Under the pieces are notes generated by a model, which was not told the origin of the DNA, did no database searches, and saw only the letters and a program-made list of their open reading frames with translations. A program made the position numbers and the translations under genes. From CAZPHI01 sp964586425 (lineage in GTDB: Bacteria; Bacillota; Clostridia; Lachnospirales; Lachnospiraceae): a DNA stretch of 13,396 nt. This document shows, in pieces, positions 1 through 6,708 of the stretch. The stretch lies in NCBI GenBank assembly GCA_964586425.1, contig CAZPHI010000058.1, forward strand, positions 1-13,396. The letters are read 5' to 3'. The first letter of the stretch is position 1, and each line of letters begins with the position of its first letter.

Positions 1-6
1 TTTTTG

Positions 7-42
7 GCAGCTACAGTAGAGATATTGTAGCTGCATTTTTTT
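7..42 (+). terminator. Rho-independent terminator of an upstream gene
   Basis: A perfect 9-bp stem (GCAGCTACA at 7-15 with TGTAGCTGC at 26-34) closes a 10-nt loop and is followed by A and seven T. The T-run is on the right, so it ends plus-strand transcription from a gene lying before the window. The minus strand has no T-run after the stem, so it is not bidirectional. Confidence 0.88.
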
Positions 43-53
43 GCTGATATAAT
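25..53 (+). promoter_or_regulatory. Putative sigma-A promoter for the gene at 110
   Basis: A TATAAT at 48-53 is preceded by TG at 45-46, making an extended -10. A TTGTAG lies at 25-30, giving a 17-nt spacer. The -35 element falls inside the right arm of the terminator stem, so the end of one transcript and the start of the next share DNA. Predicted start is near position 60, about 50 nt before the ATG. Confidence 0.55.
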
Positions 54-109
54 ATAAAAAACAGAGTTTTGCAATTATCACAATATAGTAATATGAAAGG
101 GTGGTATAT

Positions 110-745
110 ATGAATATTAATAGTTTTAATGCAACTAATACTAGTGTGAATACATTTCAAAAAAATATGGGGTTAATGAACCGTGTAAAAGGTGCAGATG
201 AGAAGAAGAATGAGGATTATAGTAAAGCAATAGATTTGCATTATAAAGCAAACAGAACGATGGAAGATGCATATGCTGAAGCTGCTATCAGAAGAGAAAA
301 TCCAGCACTTGACAGAGCATTATATGAGGCTGATAAGGCAGAGATGTTTAATGATAGTAATAAGGCCAAGAATCTCATGAAAAAGATAGCGCGTGGTGAA
401 GAACTAACACCTGAAGAACGAGCGTATATGGAAGAAAATTATCCAGATATGGTAAGGCAGGCAGAACAGGCAAAACAACAGGCTGAGCAGATGGCAGACC
501 AGATAAAGAATGCATCAAGCGATACAGAAAAGAATGCAGTTGTAATGGAGGCATATACATTGGTACAAAACACAGCTGAAGTTGATTCAGAGTATGCAGA
601 AGTATTAGGAGAAAGTATTAAGAAAATGCTTTCGGATACTTCAGACAGCAACAGCTCTACAAGTACATCCACAAATATGTATAATTCCAATAGTGAAGCT
701 GTAAAGAATTCAATGGTCAAATCATTATTCGATACCAGATCATAA
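110..745 (+). CDS. Hypothetical helical protein with Ser/Thr/Asn-rich tail
   Basis: I do not recognise this 211-aa protein. The ATG at 110 is chosen because AAAGGGTGG (96-104) is a good ribosome binding site 5 nt upstream; the GTG at 101 would lie inside that site. There is no signal peptide or membrane segment. Residues about 30-170 are highly charged and look mainly helical, with a Gln/Ala/Glu-rich stretch after the LTPEER segment (from residue 99) that could form a coiled coil. Residues about 175-195 are almost entirely Ser, Thr, Asn and Asp, a likely disordered linker, followed by a short ordered-looking C-terminus. It is followed 28 nt later by the next gene, so the two are probably co-transcribed. 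It could be a cytoplasmic structural protein or one exported without a Sec signal; nothing in the sequence decides this. Confidence 0.8.
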   Translation: MNINSFNATNTSVNTFQKNMGLMNRVKGADEKKNEDYSKAIDLHYKANRTMEDAYAEAAIRRENPALDRALYEADKAEMFNDSNKAKNLMKKIARGEELTPEERAYMEENYPDMVRQAEQAKQQAEQMADQIKNASSDTEKNAVVMEAYTLVQNTAEVDSEYAEVLGESIKKMLSDTSDSNSSTSTSTNMYNSNSEAVKNSMVKSLFDTRS

Positions 746-773
746 ATGATATAGTTTGTGAGGATAAATACAG

Positions 774-1424
774 ATGAAGCATAAAAGTAAAAGTGCAGTT
801 TCAATAATCGGTGGTGAGGATGGCTCAACAAGTATTTTTATTGCAGGCAAATCAACTAAGCAACCATTAAAAAATAGAATACGAAATACTATCTACAGAT
901 ACAAGCGTAAAAAAGTAGAAAAGACGTTAGTTGCAAATGCTCATAATCTTAAGCAAGTAGTGGAATATGCAAGGAATAGCTTTGGCTTAATTGAAGTTGT
1001 ACCAGATGAAAGAGAATATATTGAACAACAAAGAAGTATAAGAGAGGGATTGATTCTACAGTATAAACCAGAAATTTTAGGTGATATGGCGAATATATCT
1101 AAGTCTGACGTCTCAAATGAAAAATCTATTAGGGAGTATCGGGAGAAATTAGTGGCTCGAAGTGAGGCGCTTGCAGAACTGCCAGATAATGCTATTTCAA
1201 TGGATTTTCATTTGTACAAAATAATAATCGGTGATGATGTTCTGGAAATCGGTGTAGATTATATATGGAATATATTTGGTACTTCTTATGTTGGGAATGG
1301 AAAGGCAACGAAAAAGTTTAAGAAAATATCTAGGGATTTGTATCTTTACTATGGTGTAGATGAAGATGATATTAAGAATAAGACAAAAAGGTATTTGTCA
1401 TTGGTAACAGTATTGAGTTCATAA
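774..1424 (+). CDS. Soluble protein with N-terminal decarboxylase-beta-like motif
   Basis: This 216-aa protein has an unusual N-terminus. Residues 9-26 read VSIIGGEDGSTSIFIAGK, close to the GGADGPTSIF segment conserved in membrane beta subunits of Na+-translocating decarboxylases (OadB/GcdB/MmdB family). The rest has no membrane helices and no similarity to those pumps: it is basic around residues 30-50, then mixed helix and strand with a conserved-looking hydrophobic core near residues 140-165. An automatic annotation as a decarboxylase beta subunit would therefore be wrong. I recall other short clostridial proteins that begin with this same motif, which suggests a tag or small module; its function is unknown to me. 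The ATG at 774 follows GAGGA (760-764) by 9 nt. It is likely in one operon with the preceding gene. Confidence 0.78.
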   Translation: MKHKSKSAVSIIGGEDGSTSIFIAGKSTKQPLKNRIRNTIYRYKRKKVEKTLVANAHNLKQVVEYARNSFGLIEVVPDEREYIEQQRSIREGLILQYKPEILGDMANISKSDVSNEKSIREYREKLVARSEALAELPDNAISMDFHLYKIIIGDDVLEIGVDYIWNIFGTSYVGNGKATKKFKKISRDLYLYYGVDEDDIKNKTKRYLSLVTVLSS

Positions 1425-1440
1425 ATTTTGAGCTGGTGGA

Positions 1441-1519
1441 ATGATAAAGGTTTGAATTTGAAGAGGATACCTTACAAGAAGTTATGAAATTGTTACGGAA
1501 AGTAGTATGTTTTTCTTGA
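1441..1519 (+). pseudogene. Possible decayed fragment of a small gene
   Basis: The spacer between two genes contains coding-like sequence split by one base. ATG ATA AAG GTT at 1441 hits a stop at once, but skipping one T near 1451-1453 continues as EFEEDTLQEVMKLLRKVV up to a stop at 1517-1519. The joined 25-residue peptide reads like the start of a normal protein. A GGTGG sits directly before the ATG with no proper spacing. It may be a remnant of a larger gene or chance; this is a weak call. Confidence 0.25.
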
Positions 1520-1543
1520 AAATAATTATTTTTGGAGGTAAAA

Positions 1544-1917
1544 ATGGAGAGAGAAGAAATATCAATATTAGTTTCAGGAGGATGCATTTGCTTTTTTGGT
1601 GATTGGTTTGGAAGACCGTATGATAATTTCCATGAAATAAAATCTGCAGAATATAAAGATAATACACTGACTATTGAATTCAGTGGTGGAGAAAAATTAA
1701 TTGTATCTAGTCCTGAAAATATTAAGAATGAAAAAAAGAATTATATATACAAAAGGCATCTAAAGTCGAATGGATATATACGCCATACGGGGGAGAATAT
1801 AGAGATGAAAGAAAGTATGTGTATACTGTTGAAGATGGTAAAGTTATAAAAACAACCAAGTATGGAAATCAAATATTAAGTCTGAAAAAATCATATGCAG
1901 CGGTTTTTATTGGCTAA
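1544..1917 (+). pseudogene. Small hypothetical gene disrupted by a frameshift at A7
   Basis: The ATG at 1544 has GGAGG (1534-1538) 5 nt upstream. Translated straight through, the frame gives 102 residues ending at 1849, but the last third is implausible. At the run of seven A (1731-1737), adding one A moves translation into a frame that continues as ELYIQKASKVEWIYTPYGGE and ends in KKSYAAVFIG at a TAA (1915-1917), about 124 aa in all. The new frame is rich in ordinary strand-forming residues, and its stop is 19 nt before the next ATG, as expected in an operon. The N-terminal part contains the segment GDWFGRPYDNFHEI, which I recall only from uncharacterised proteins. The shift could be a real mutation, a homopolymer sequencing error, or slippage that restores the full product. 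Confidence 0.72.
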
Positions 1918-1936
1918 CGTGCAATAAGGAGAAAAC

Positions 1937-2218
1937 ATGTATTACGGAAATAAGAATGATATTAAAATTATATGTAATGAGTATGGAGTGCAATTTCCAA
2001 AAGCAGAAATAGAAATATATAAAATTGATGACAATATATTTGAATTTTATTATGGCTTTAAGGGAAAAAACGGAGGACCATATGTGACAATATGTAAACA
2101 ATTGAATGGAAAATGGCATTATGTAAGATTGAATAATGTAAGTGTATCAGAAGAATATGATGATTTACAAAGTTGTATAAATTCAGCATATAATGACATG
2201 ATACGTTCAAAGTATTAG
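1937..2218 (+). CDS. Small hypothetical protein, 93 aa
   Basis: An AAGGAG at 1926-1931 lies 5 nt before the ATG at 1937, supporting this start. The 93-aa product has no signal peptide or membrane segment. It alternates hydrophobic and polar residues in a way that suggests several beta strands (about residues 25-70, with aromatic YYGFKGKNGG and KWHYVRLN segments) followed by one C-terminal helix. I recognise no family. The size, the position 19 nt after another small orphan gene and the AT-rich composition resemble orphan immunity-type genes of polymorphic toxin loci, but no toxin partner is present, so this is only a guess. Confidence 0.7.
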   Translation: MYYGNKNDIKIICNEYGVQFPKAEIEIYKIDDNIFEFYYGFKGKNGGPYVTICKQLNGKWHYVRLNNVSVSEEYDDLQSCINSAYNDMIRSKY

Positions 2219-2284
2219 TGCTACATATTCCGATTTGCAACAATTCAATAGATTTGATTTTATTGAGAAGAAAGGTGAATGTAT

Positions 2285-3019
2285 ATGAAAGAAGTAGTAA
2301 AGTATGGCAATATAAAGAAGGCAGTGTTAGCGGTAGTTAGTGTGCTTCCGTTGGTTATAACTTTGATTGCAATTAATTTTATGAACGATAAAGTCCCAAT
2401 GCACTATGGAATCTCCGGTGAAATCGACAGGTGGGGATCAAAGTACGAGAATCTGGGTTTCCCAATCATGATAATTGTTATGAGTGTTATATGGCACCTT
2501 GTTATTATGTATTTTAAGCGTAAAGCAGAAAAGTGTGCAGATGATAGCGATAACAAAAAGTACAAAGATGCAGTAAGTTCTGCTAATATGTTATATTATG
2601 TCGCGGTGTTAATGGCTATCCAATTTGGCATAATGCAGATATTGATTTTATTATCAGCATATAGTGCAGCAGGTAATTCATCGGGTAGTTTGAATATTAA
2701 AATAGACTCATTTTCAATTAGTAATGCAGTGCTTGGAGTATTTGTTGCATTAATGGGAATACTTGTACAGTCAAAGAAAAACAAAAATCCCAATGGAATG
2801 GTTGGAATTAGAACTGTGTGGAGTACAGAGAATGAAATTGTATGGCAAAAGAGTAATATGTATGGTGGAAGAATTATCATGGCAGCAGGTATTCTATCTG
2901 CGATAATAGCGCTGTTTACAAGTGGATTTGTAGGAGTGGTCATATTACTAATTCTCATAATTGCATCGGGAATTGCGGCAGTATATATAAGCTATGTAAT
3001 GTACAAAAAATATAAATAA
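2285..3019 (+). CDS. SdpI/DUF1648-family membrane protein
   Basis: The 244-aa protein has about six membrane helices (roughly residues 13-33, 59-77, 100-125, 145-165, 195-215, 218-240). Two signatures place it in the SdpI family. A DUF1648-type loop, VPMHYGISGEIDRWGSK (37-53), follows the first helix. NPNGMVGIRTVWSTENEIVW (168-187) matches the SdpI-type segment where a GIRT-type motif is followed by Trp residues. SdpI of Bacillus subtilis protects against the toxin SdpC and acts with the repressor SdpR; no sdpR, sdpA, sdpB or sdpC homologue is seen here. The ATG at 2285 is preferred to the one at 2279 because AAAGGTG (2271-2277) is 7 nt away from it but only 1 nt from the other. Many SdpI-like proteins are of unknown function, so immunity is an inference. 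Confidence 0.85.
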   Translation: MKEVVKYGNIKKAVLAVVSVLPLVITLIAINFMNDKVPMHYGISGEIDRWGSKYENLGFPIMIIVMSVIWHLVIMYFKRKAEKCADDSDNKKYKDAVSSANMLYYVAVLMAIQFGIMQILILLSAYSAAGNSSGSLNIKIDSFSISNAVLGVFVALMGILVQSKKNKNPNGMVGIRTVWSTENEIVWQKSNMYGGRIIMAAGILSAIIALFTSGFVGVVILLILIIASGIAAVYISYVMYKKYK

Positions 3020-3078
3020 ATCATATAAAAGAAATATAAAATATCTATATATACTATGCTGCAAATGCACGATTTAAT

Positions 3079-3107
3079 TTGACATTTTTATGCAATATAT
3101 ATATGAT
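3079..3107 (+). promoter_or_regulatory. Near-consensus sigma-A promoter of the Fe-S assembly genes
   Basis: TTGACA at 3079-3084 and TATGAT at 3102-3107 are separated by exactly 17 nt. This is the strongest promoter match in the window. The predicted transcript start is near 3114, which leaves a leader of about 58 nt before the ATG at 3172. Because of this promoter, upstream in-frame codons starting at 3079 are not coding. Confidence 0.8.
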
Positions 3108-3117
3108 GAATGATAGA

Positions 3118-3146
3118 TGTGCCGAGAAGTATATGTGTACGGCGCA
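3118..3146 (+). promoter_or_regulatory. Leader hairpin upstream of sufC
   Basis: TGTGCCG (3118-3124) can pair with CGGCGCA (3140-3146), seven pairs with one G-U, around a 15-nt loop. It starts a few bases after the predicted transcript start and ends 14 nt before the ribosome binding site. It has no T-run, so it is not a terminator. It may stabilise the mRNA 5' end or be a regulator site. Pairing alone is modest evidence. Confidence 0.35.
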
Positions 3147-3171
3147 GTTAATCAATCTATGGAGGAATACG

Positions 3172-3903
3172 ATGTTAGAATTACAAAATGTATCCTATGA
3201 AGTTGAAGCAGAATCATCAACTAAAGGAATTCTTAAAGATATCAACCTAAAATTGGATGATAATAAATTCGTTGCAGTAACAGGACCTAATGGTGGTGGT
3301 AAATCAACATTGGCCAAAATTATTGTAGGTATTGAGAAACCAACAGCCGGTAAGATTATATTCAACGGTCAGGATGTAACTGATATGGGAATTACAGAGC
3401 GTGCGAATCTTGGTATTAGTTATGCTTTTCAGCAGCCGGTAAGATTCAAGGGCGTTACAGTTAAAGATTTAATCAGACTTGCAGCTGGAAAGGATAAGAA
3501 ACCATCAGAGGTTAATATCTGTGACTATCTTTCTGAAGTTGGCCTTTGTGCAAGAGATTATATTAATCGTGAAATTGACGGAAGCCTTTCAGGTGGAGAA
3601 TTAAAGAGAATAGAAATTGCCAGTGTTATAGCCAGAGACACAGCATTTTCCGTATTCGACGAACCAGAGGCTGGAATAGACCTTTGGAGTTTTAATAACC
3701 TTATTAATGTATTCGAGAAGATGCATGTTGAGAAGAAGCGTTCAATTATGATTATTTCACATCAGGAGAGAATTCTTAATATAGCAGATGAGATTATCGT
3801 TATTGCAGATGGACGTATTAATAAGATAGGAACTAGCGAAGAGATTATGCCAGAGTTGTTACATAATGCCGGCAGCTGCAAATTCTTCCAGAAGGAATGC
3901 TAG
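3172..3903 (+). CDS. sufC: Fe-S cluster assembly ATPase SufC (SmsC type)
   Basis: This 243-aa cytoplasmic ABC-type ATPase powers Fe-S cluster assembly on a SufB/D-like scaffold. Motifs are in the usual order: Walker A GPNGGGKST (38-46), signature LSGGELKR (from 139) and Walker B SVFDEPEAGID with D163 and E164. The GGGKST form of Walker A, the LSGGE signature and the DEPEAGID segment are typical of SufC and not of transporters. There are no membrane segments. The ATG at 3172 follows GGAGG (3161-3165) by 6 nt. The scaffold gene starts 39 nt after the stop, and no sufS, sufU or sufD lies nearby. The pair therefore matches the minimal two-gene SUF-like system known from archaea and anaerobic Firmicutes. 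Confidence 0.93.
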   Translation: MLELQNVSYEVEAESSTKGILKDINLKLDDNKFVAVTGPNGGGKSTLAKIIVGIEKPTAGKIIFNGQDVTDMGITERANLGISYAFQQPVRFKGVTVKDLIRLAAGKDKKPSEVNICDYLSEVGLCARDYINREIDGSLSGGELKRIEIASVIARDTAFSVFDEPEAGIDLWSFNNLINVFEKMHVEKKRSIMIISHQERILNIADEIIVIADGRINKIGTSEEIMPELLHNAGSCKFFQKEC

Positions 3904-3942
3904 GATTAATTGAATATATTATAATGGAGGATTGTTTGAAAG

Positions 3943-4860
3943 ATGGATGAGATACAAAAAACATTGCTAGAAGAGATTGCCGGACTTCATGAAGTACCAC
4001 AGGGTGCGTATAATATTCGTGCTAATGGTGCAGGTATCGGAAGAAATACGACAGCTAATATAGATATAGTTACTAAAACAGATGTGCAGGGAATTGATAT
4101 TATTATAAAGCCAGGCACAAAAAAGGAAAGCGTTCATATTCCAGTACTTCTTAGCCAGAGCGGTATTCAGGAGATGGTATACAATGATTTTTATGTAGGA
4201 GATGACTGTGATGTTACAATAGTTGCAGGATGCGGAATACATAATGGTGGCGATAAGGATTCAAAACATGATGGAATTCATAGATTCTTCGTTGGCAAGA
4301 ATGCCAAAGTTAAGTATGTGGAGAAGCATTACGGAGAAGGCGATGGAAGTGGCGAAAGAATTATGAATCCAACAACCGAGGTTACACTTGGTGAGAACAG
4401 CTATATGTACATGGAGATGGTACAGATAAGAGGAATTGATTCAACTGATAGAATGACGAAGGCAGAACTTGGCGATAATGCTACATTAGTAGTCAAGGAA
4501 AGTCTGATGACTCATGGTAACCAGTTTGCTAAGACAACATTTGACGTTAATCTTAATGGTGAGAACTGCGGAACTCATGTTGTCAGCAGAGCTGTTGCTA
4601 AAGACACTTCTTCTCAGGTATTTGTATCTAAGATACATGGTAATAACAAATGTAATGGCCATACGGAATGTGATGCTATTATTATGGATGATGCCAAAAT
4701 AAGCGCAATTCCAGAGATTACAGCAACTAATCTTGAGGCATCACTTATTCATGAAGCAGCAATTGGTAAGATTGCTGGAGAACAGATAACAAAGCTTATG
4801 ACTCTGGGTCTTACAGAAAAGGAAGCAGAAGCACAAATTATTAATGGCTTCCTAAAATAA
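3943..4860 (+). CDS. sufB: SufB/SufD-like Fe-S scaffold protein (SmsB type)
   Basis: At 305 aa this is much shorter than SufB of the full SUF system and consists mainly of the beta-helix core plus the C-terminal helical region that binds SufC. Cys243 (in HTECDAIIMDD), His270 and Glu271 (in LIHEAAIGKI) have the spacing of the SufB cysteine and glutamate implicated in cluster building, and His270 may play the role of the SufD histidine. That would fit one protein doing the work of both as a homodimer. The C-terminus LTEKEAEAQIINGFLK is typical of the family. The ATG at 3943 has an in-frame stop just upstream, so it is the first possible start; GGAGG (3926-3930) is 12 nt away, rather far. It is co-transcribed with sufC. 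Confidence 0.9.
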   Translation: MDEIQKTLLEEIAGLHEVPQGAYNIRANGAGIGRNTTANIDIVTKTDVQGIDIIIKPGTKKESVHIPVLLSQSGIQEMVYNDFYVGDDCDVTIVAGCGIHNGGDKDSKHDGIHRFFVGKNAKVKYVEKHYGEGDGSGERIMNPTTEVTLGENSYMYMEMVQIRGIDSTDRMTKAELGDNATLVVKESLMTHGNQFAKTTFDVNLNGENCGTHVVSRAVAKDTSSQVFVSKIHGNNKCNGHTECDAIIMDDAKISAIPEITATNLEASLIHEAAIGKIAGEQITKLMTLGLTEKEAEAQIINGFLK

Positions 4861-4892
4861 AGTAGTTAATCTGACAATATAATAATGATACA

Positions 4893-4927
4893 GTTTAGGC
4901 AGCGTGGTAAAAGACGCTGCCTTAAAC
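4893..4927 (+). promoter_or_regulatory. 13-bp inverted repeat in front of the ABC exporter genes
   Basis: GTTTAGGCAGCGT (4893-4905) pairs with ACGCTGCCTTAAAC (4914-4927), 13 pairs with one bulged base around an 8-nt loop. Neither strand has a T-run after it, so it is not a standard terminator. A TATAAT at 4878-4883 would place the transcript start at the left edge of the repeat, though no good -35 is visible. The repeat ends 9 nt before the ribosome binding site. It could be a repressor operator for an efflux operon or an mRNA 5' hairpin. Confidence 0.6.
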
Positions 4928-4948
4928 ATAAGCAAAAAGGAGACAGGT

Positions 4949-6688
4949 ATGAAAAAATTTGGAAAATACATTAAGCCATATTGGCCATATTACATTCTGG
5001 GACCATTTTTCATGCTGGTTGAGGTAGCGGGCGAAATCATCCTTCCATGGCTGCTTGCACAAATAATTAATAAAGGAATTGCTAATCATGATATCAGCTA
5101 CATAATCTCTATTGGTATATATATGATTATGACAGCGGTAATGATGGCAGCAGGTGGTGTCCTGGGTGCGTATTTTGCTTCGAAAGCATCTGTCAACTTT
5201 GGCGCTGATTTGAGAATGGATATGTTTGAAAAGATACAGACATTCTCATTTGACAATATAGATGAATATCAGATGGGTTCACTAATTACGCGTCTTACCA
5301 ATGATATAACACAGATACAGAATATGATAATGCTTTTGCTTAGAGCATGCCTGCGTTCACCAGGAATTTTGATTGGTGCAATTATTATGGCTTTCACGAT
5401 TAATGCAAGATTAGCGTTAGTATTCGTAGTGGCTGTCCCAGTTCTTGCAGTTGCGATAACTGTGATTATGCGTGCTGCCCTCCCAAGATTTAAGGCACTT
5501 CAGATACAATTAGACAGGCTTAACTCAGTCATTCAGGAGAGCATGGTTAATATAAGGCTTATAAAGTCGTTCGTCAGGGCGGATTATGAAGAAGATAAGT
5601 TCGCGAATATGAATGATGATTTGAAAGCTGCCACAATGAAGGCAAATAAAGCAATTCTTTTATATACACCCATTATGACACTTGCACTCAATATGACAAC
5701 TGTAGCTGTTGTCTGGTTTGGTGGCAATATGGTAATCGGGGGAAGCATGGAAGTTGGGGATTTGACAGCATTTACCAATTATATTATCCAGATTATGTCA
5801 AGCATGATGATGCTTTCAATGGTATTCCTCAATGGCGCACGTGCAGTAGCTTCGTTCCGTCGTGTGGGTGATATTCTCGTGACGAAACAGACGCTGATGG
5901 ACCCCGAAGAGTCAGATGAAGATGCGGCTCTTGATAAATGCGTTAACACCGGTACAGTTGAGTTTAGAAATGTATCTTTTTCATACTACAAGGAAGATGG
6001 ACAGAAGGTTCTTGATAATCTGAGCTTTTCGATTGGACATGGACAGACACTTGGTATTATCGGACCGACGGGATGCGGTAAATCAACTTTGATTTCTATG
6101 ATTCCGAGATTGTATGATGTGGACGAAGGACAGGTTTTGGTTGACGGAGTGGATGTTAGAAGATATAGAATGAAGAATTTGCGACAAGGAATCGGAATAG
6201 TTCTTCAAAAGAATCTGTTATTCTCTGGAAGTGTATATGATAACCTTGCATGGGGTGATGAAGAGGCAGACAAGACAGAACTCGAAGCTGCATCAAAGAT
6301 GGCACAAGCGGATGGATTTGTTAAAACATTAATCAAGGGATATGATACTATCATAAGCCAGGGTGGAGACAATGTATCTGGTGGACAGAAACAAAGACTT
6401 TGTATTGCCAGAGCCTTAGTTAAAAAGCCGGCAATATTAATTCTTGATGATTCAACAAGCGCAGTTGATACAGCAACTGAAAGAAATATTCGACAGGAAT
6501 TACAGAAACTTACGACAACTACTAAGATTATAATTGCACAGAGAATTACTTCGGTTATGGACGCGGATAAGATTCTTGTACTCGAAGAAGGAAGAATTAT
6601 CGGTGCAGGAACACATAAGGAACTGCTTGATAGCTGCAGATTGTATCAGGATATATACGATATGCAGATGAGTTCTGATAACAAATAG
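4949..6688 (+). CDS. ABC exporter subunit with degenerate ATP site
   Basis: This 579-aa half-transporter has six membrane helices (about residues 10-310) fused to an ATPase domain. Motifs are Walker A GPTGCGKST (372-380), an intact signature VSGGQ (476-480) and Walker B ILILDDSTSAVD. The residue after the Walker B Asp500 is Asp501 instead of the catalytic Glu, and the switch His is Gln531 (IIIAQRITSV). These changes are typical of the non-catalytic half of heterodimeric exporters such as BmrC and TM287. Its partner starts 20 nt after the stop. The ATG at 4949 follows AAGGAG (4937-4942) by 6 nt; the GTG at 4904 lies inside the hairpin and lacks a ribosome binding site. Substrate is unknown; multidrug or peptide/lipid export are both possible. 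Confidence 0.92.
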   Translation: MKKFGKYIKPYWPYYILGPFFMLVEVAGEIILPWLLAQIINKGIANHDISYIISIGIYMIMTAVMMAAGGVLGAYFASKASVNFGADLRMDMFEKIQTFSFDNIDEYQMGSLITRLTNDITQIQNMIMLLLRACLRSPGILIGAIIMAFTINARLALVFVVAVPVLAVAITVIMRAALPRFKALQIQLDRLNSVIQESMVNIRLIKSFVRADYEEDKFANMNDDLKAATMKANKAILLYTPIMTLALNMTTVAVVWFGGNMVIGGSMEVGDLTAFTNYIIQIMSSMMMLSMVFLNGARAVASFRRVGDILVTKQTLMDPEESDEDAALDKCVNTGTVEFRNVSFSYYKEDGQKVLDNLSFSIGHGQTLGIIGPTGCGKSTLISMIPRLYDVDEGQVLVDGVDVRRYRMKNLRQGIGIVLQKNLLFSGSVYDNLAWGDEEADKTELEAASKMAQADGFVKTLIKGYDTIISQGGDNVSGGQKQRLCIARALVKKPAILILDDSTSAVDTATERNIRQELQKLTTTTKIIIAQRITSVMDADKILVLEEGRIIGAGTHKELLDSCRLYQDIYDMQMSSDNK

Positions 6689-6708
6689 CCAGAAAGGAGG
6701 CGGTAATC

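Noticed and set aside
439..831. 130-aa open frame on the minus strand
   Set aside because: It lies opposite the well-supported gene at 110-745, lacks a ribosome binding site and its translation has no recognisable pattern.
2235..2263. Possible promoter (TTGCAA at 2235) ahead of the SdpI-like gene
   Set aside because: The matching -10 position reads TTTTAT, too far from consensus to call.
2596..2958. 120-aa open frame on the minus strand
   Set aside because: It is antisense to the SdpI-like membrane protein; complements of membrane helices commonly give such open frames.
3079..3171. 31-residue N-terminal extension of SufC
   Set aside because: The codons coincide with the -35 and -10 elements and the leader; the ATG at 3172 has an excellent GGAGG and matches the usual SufC start.
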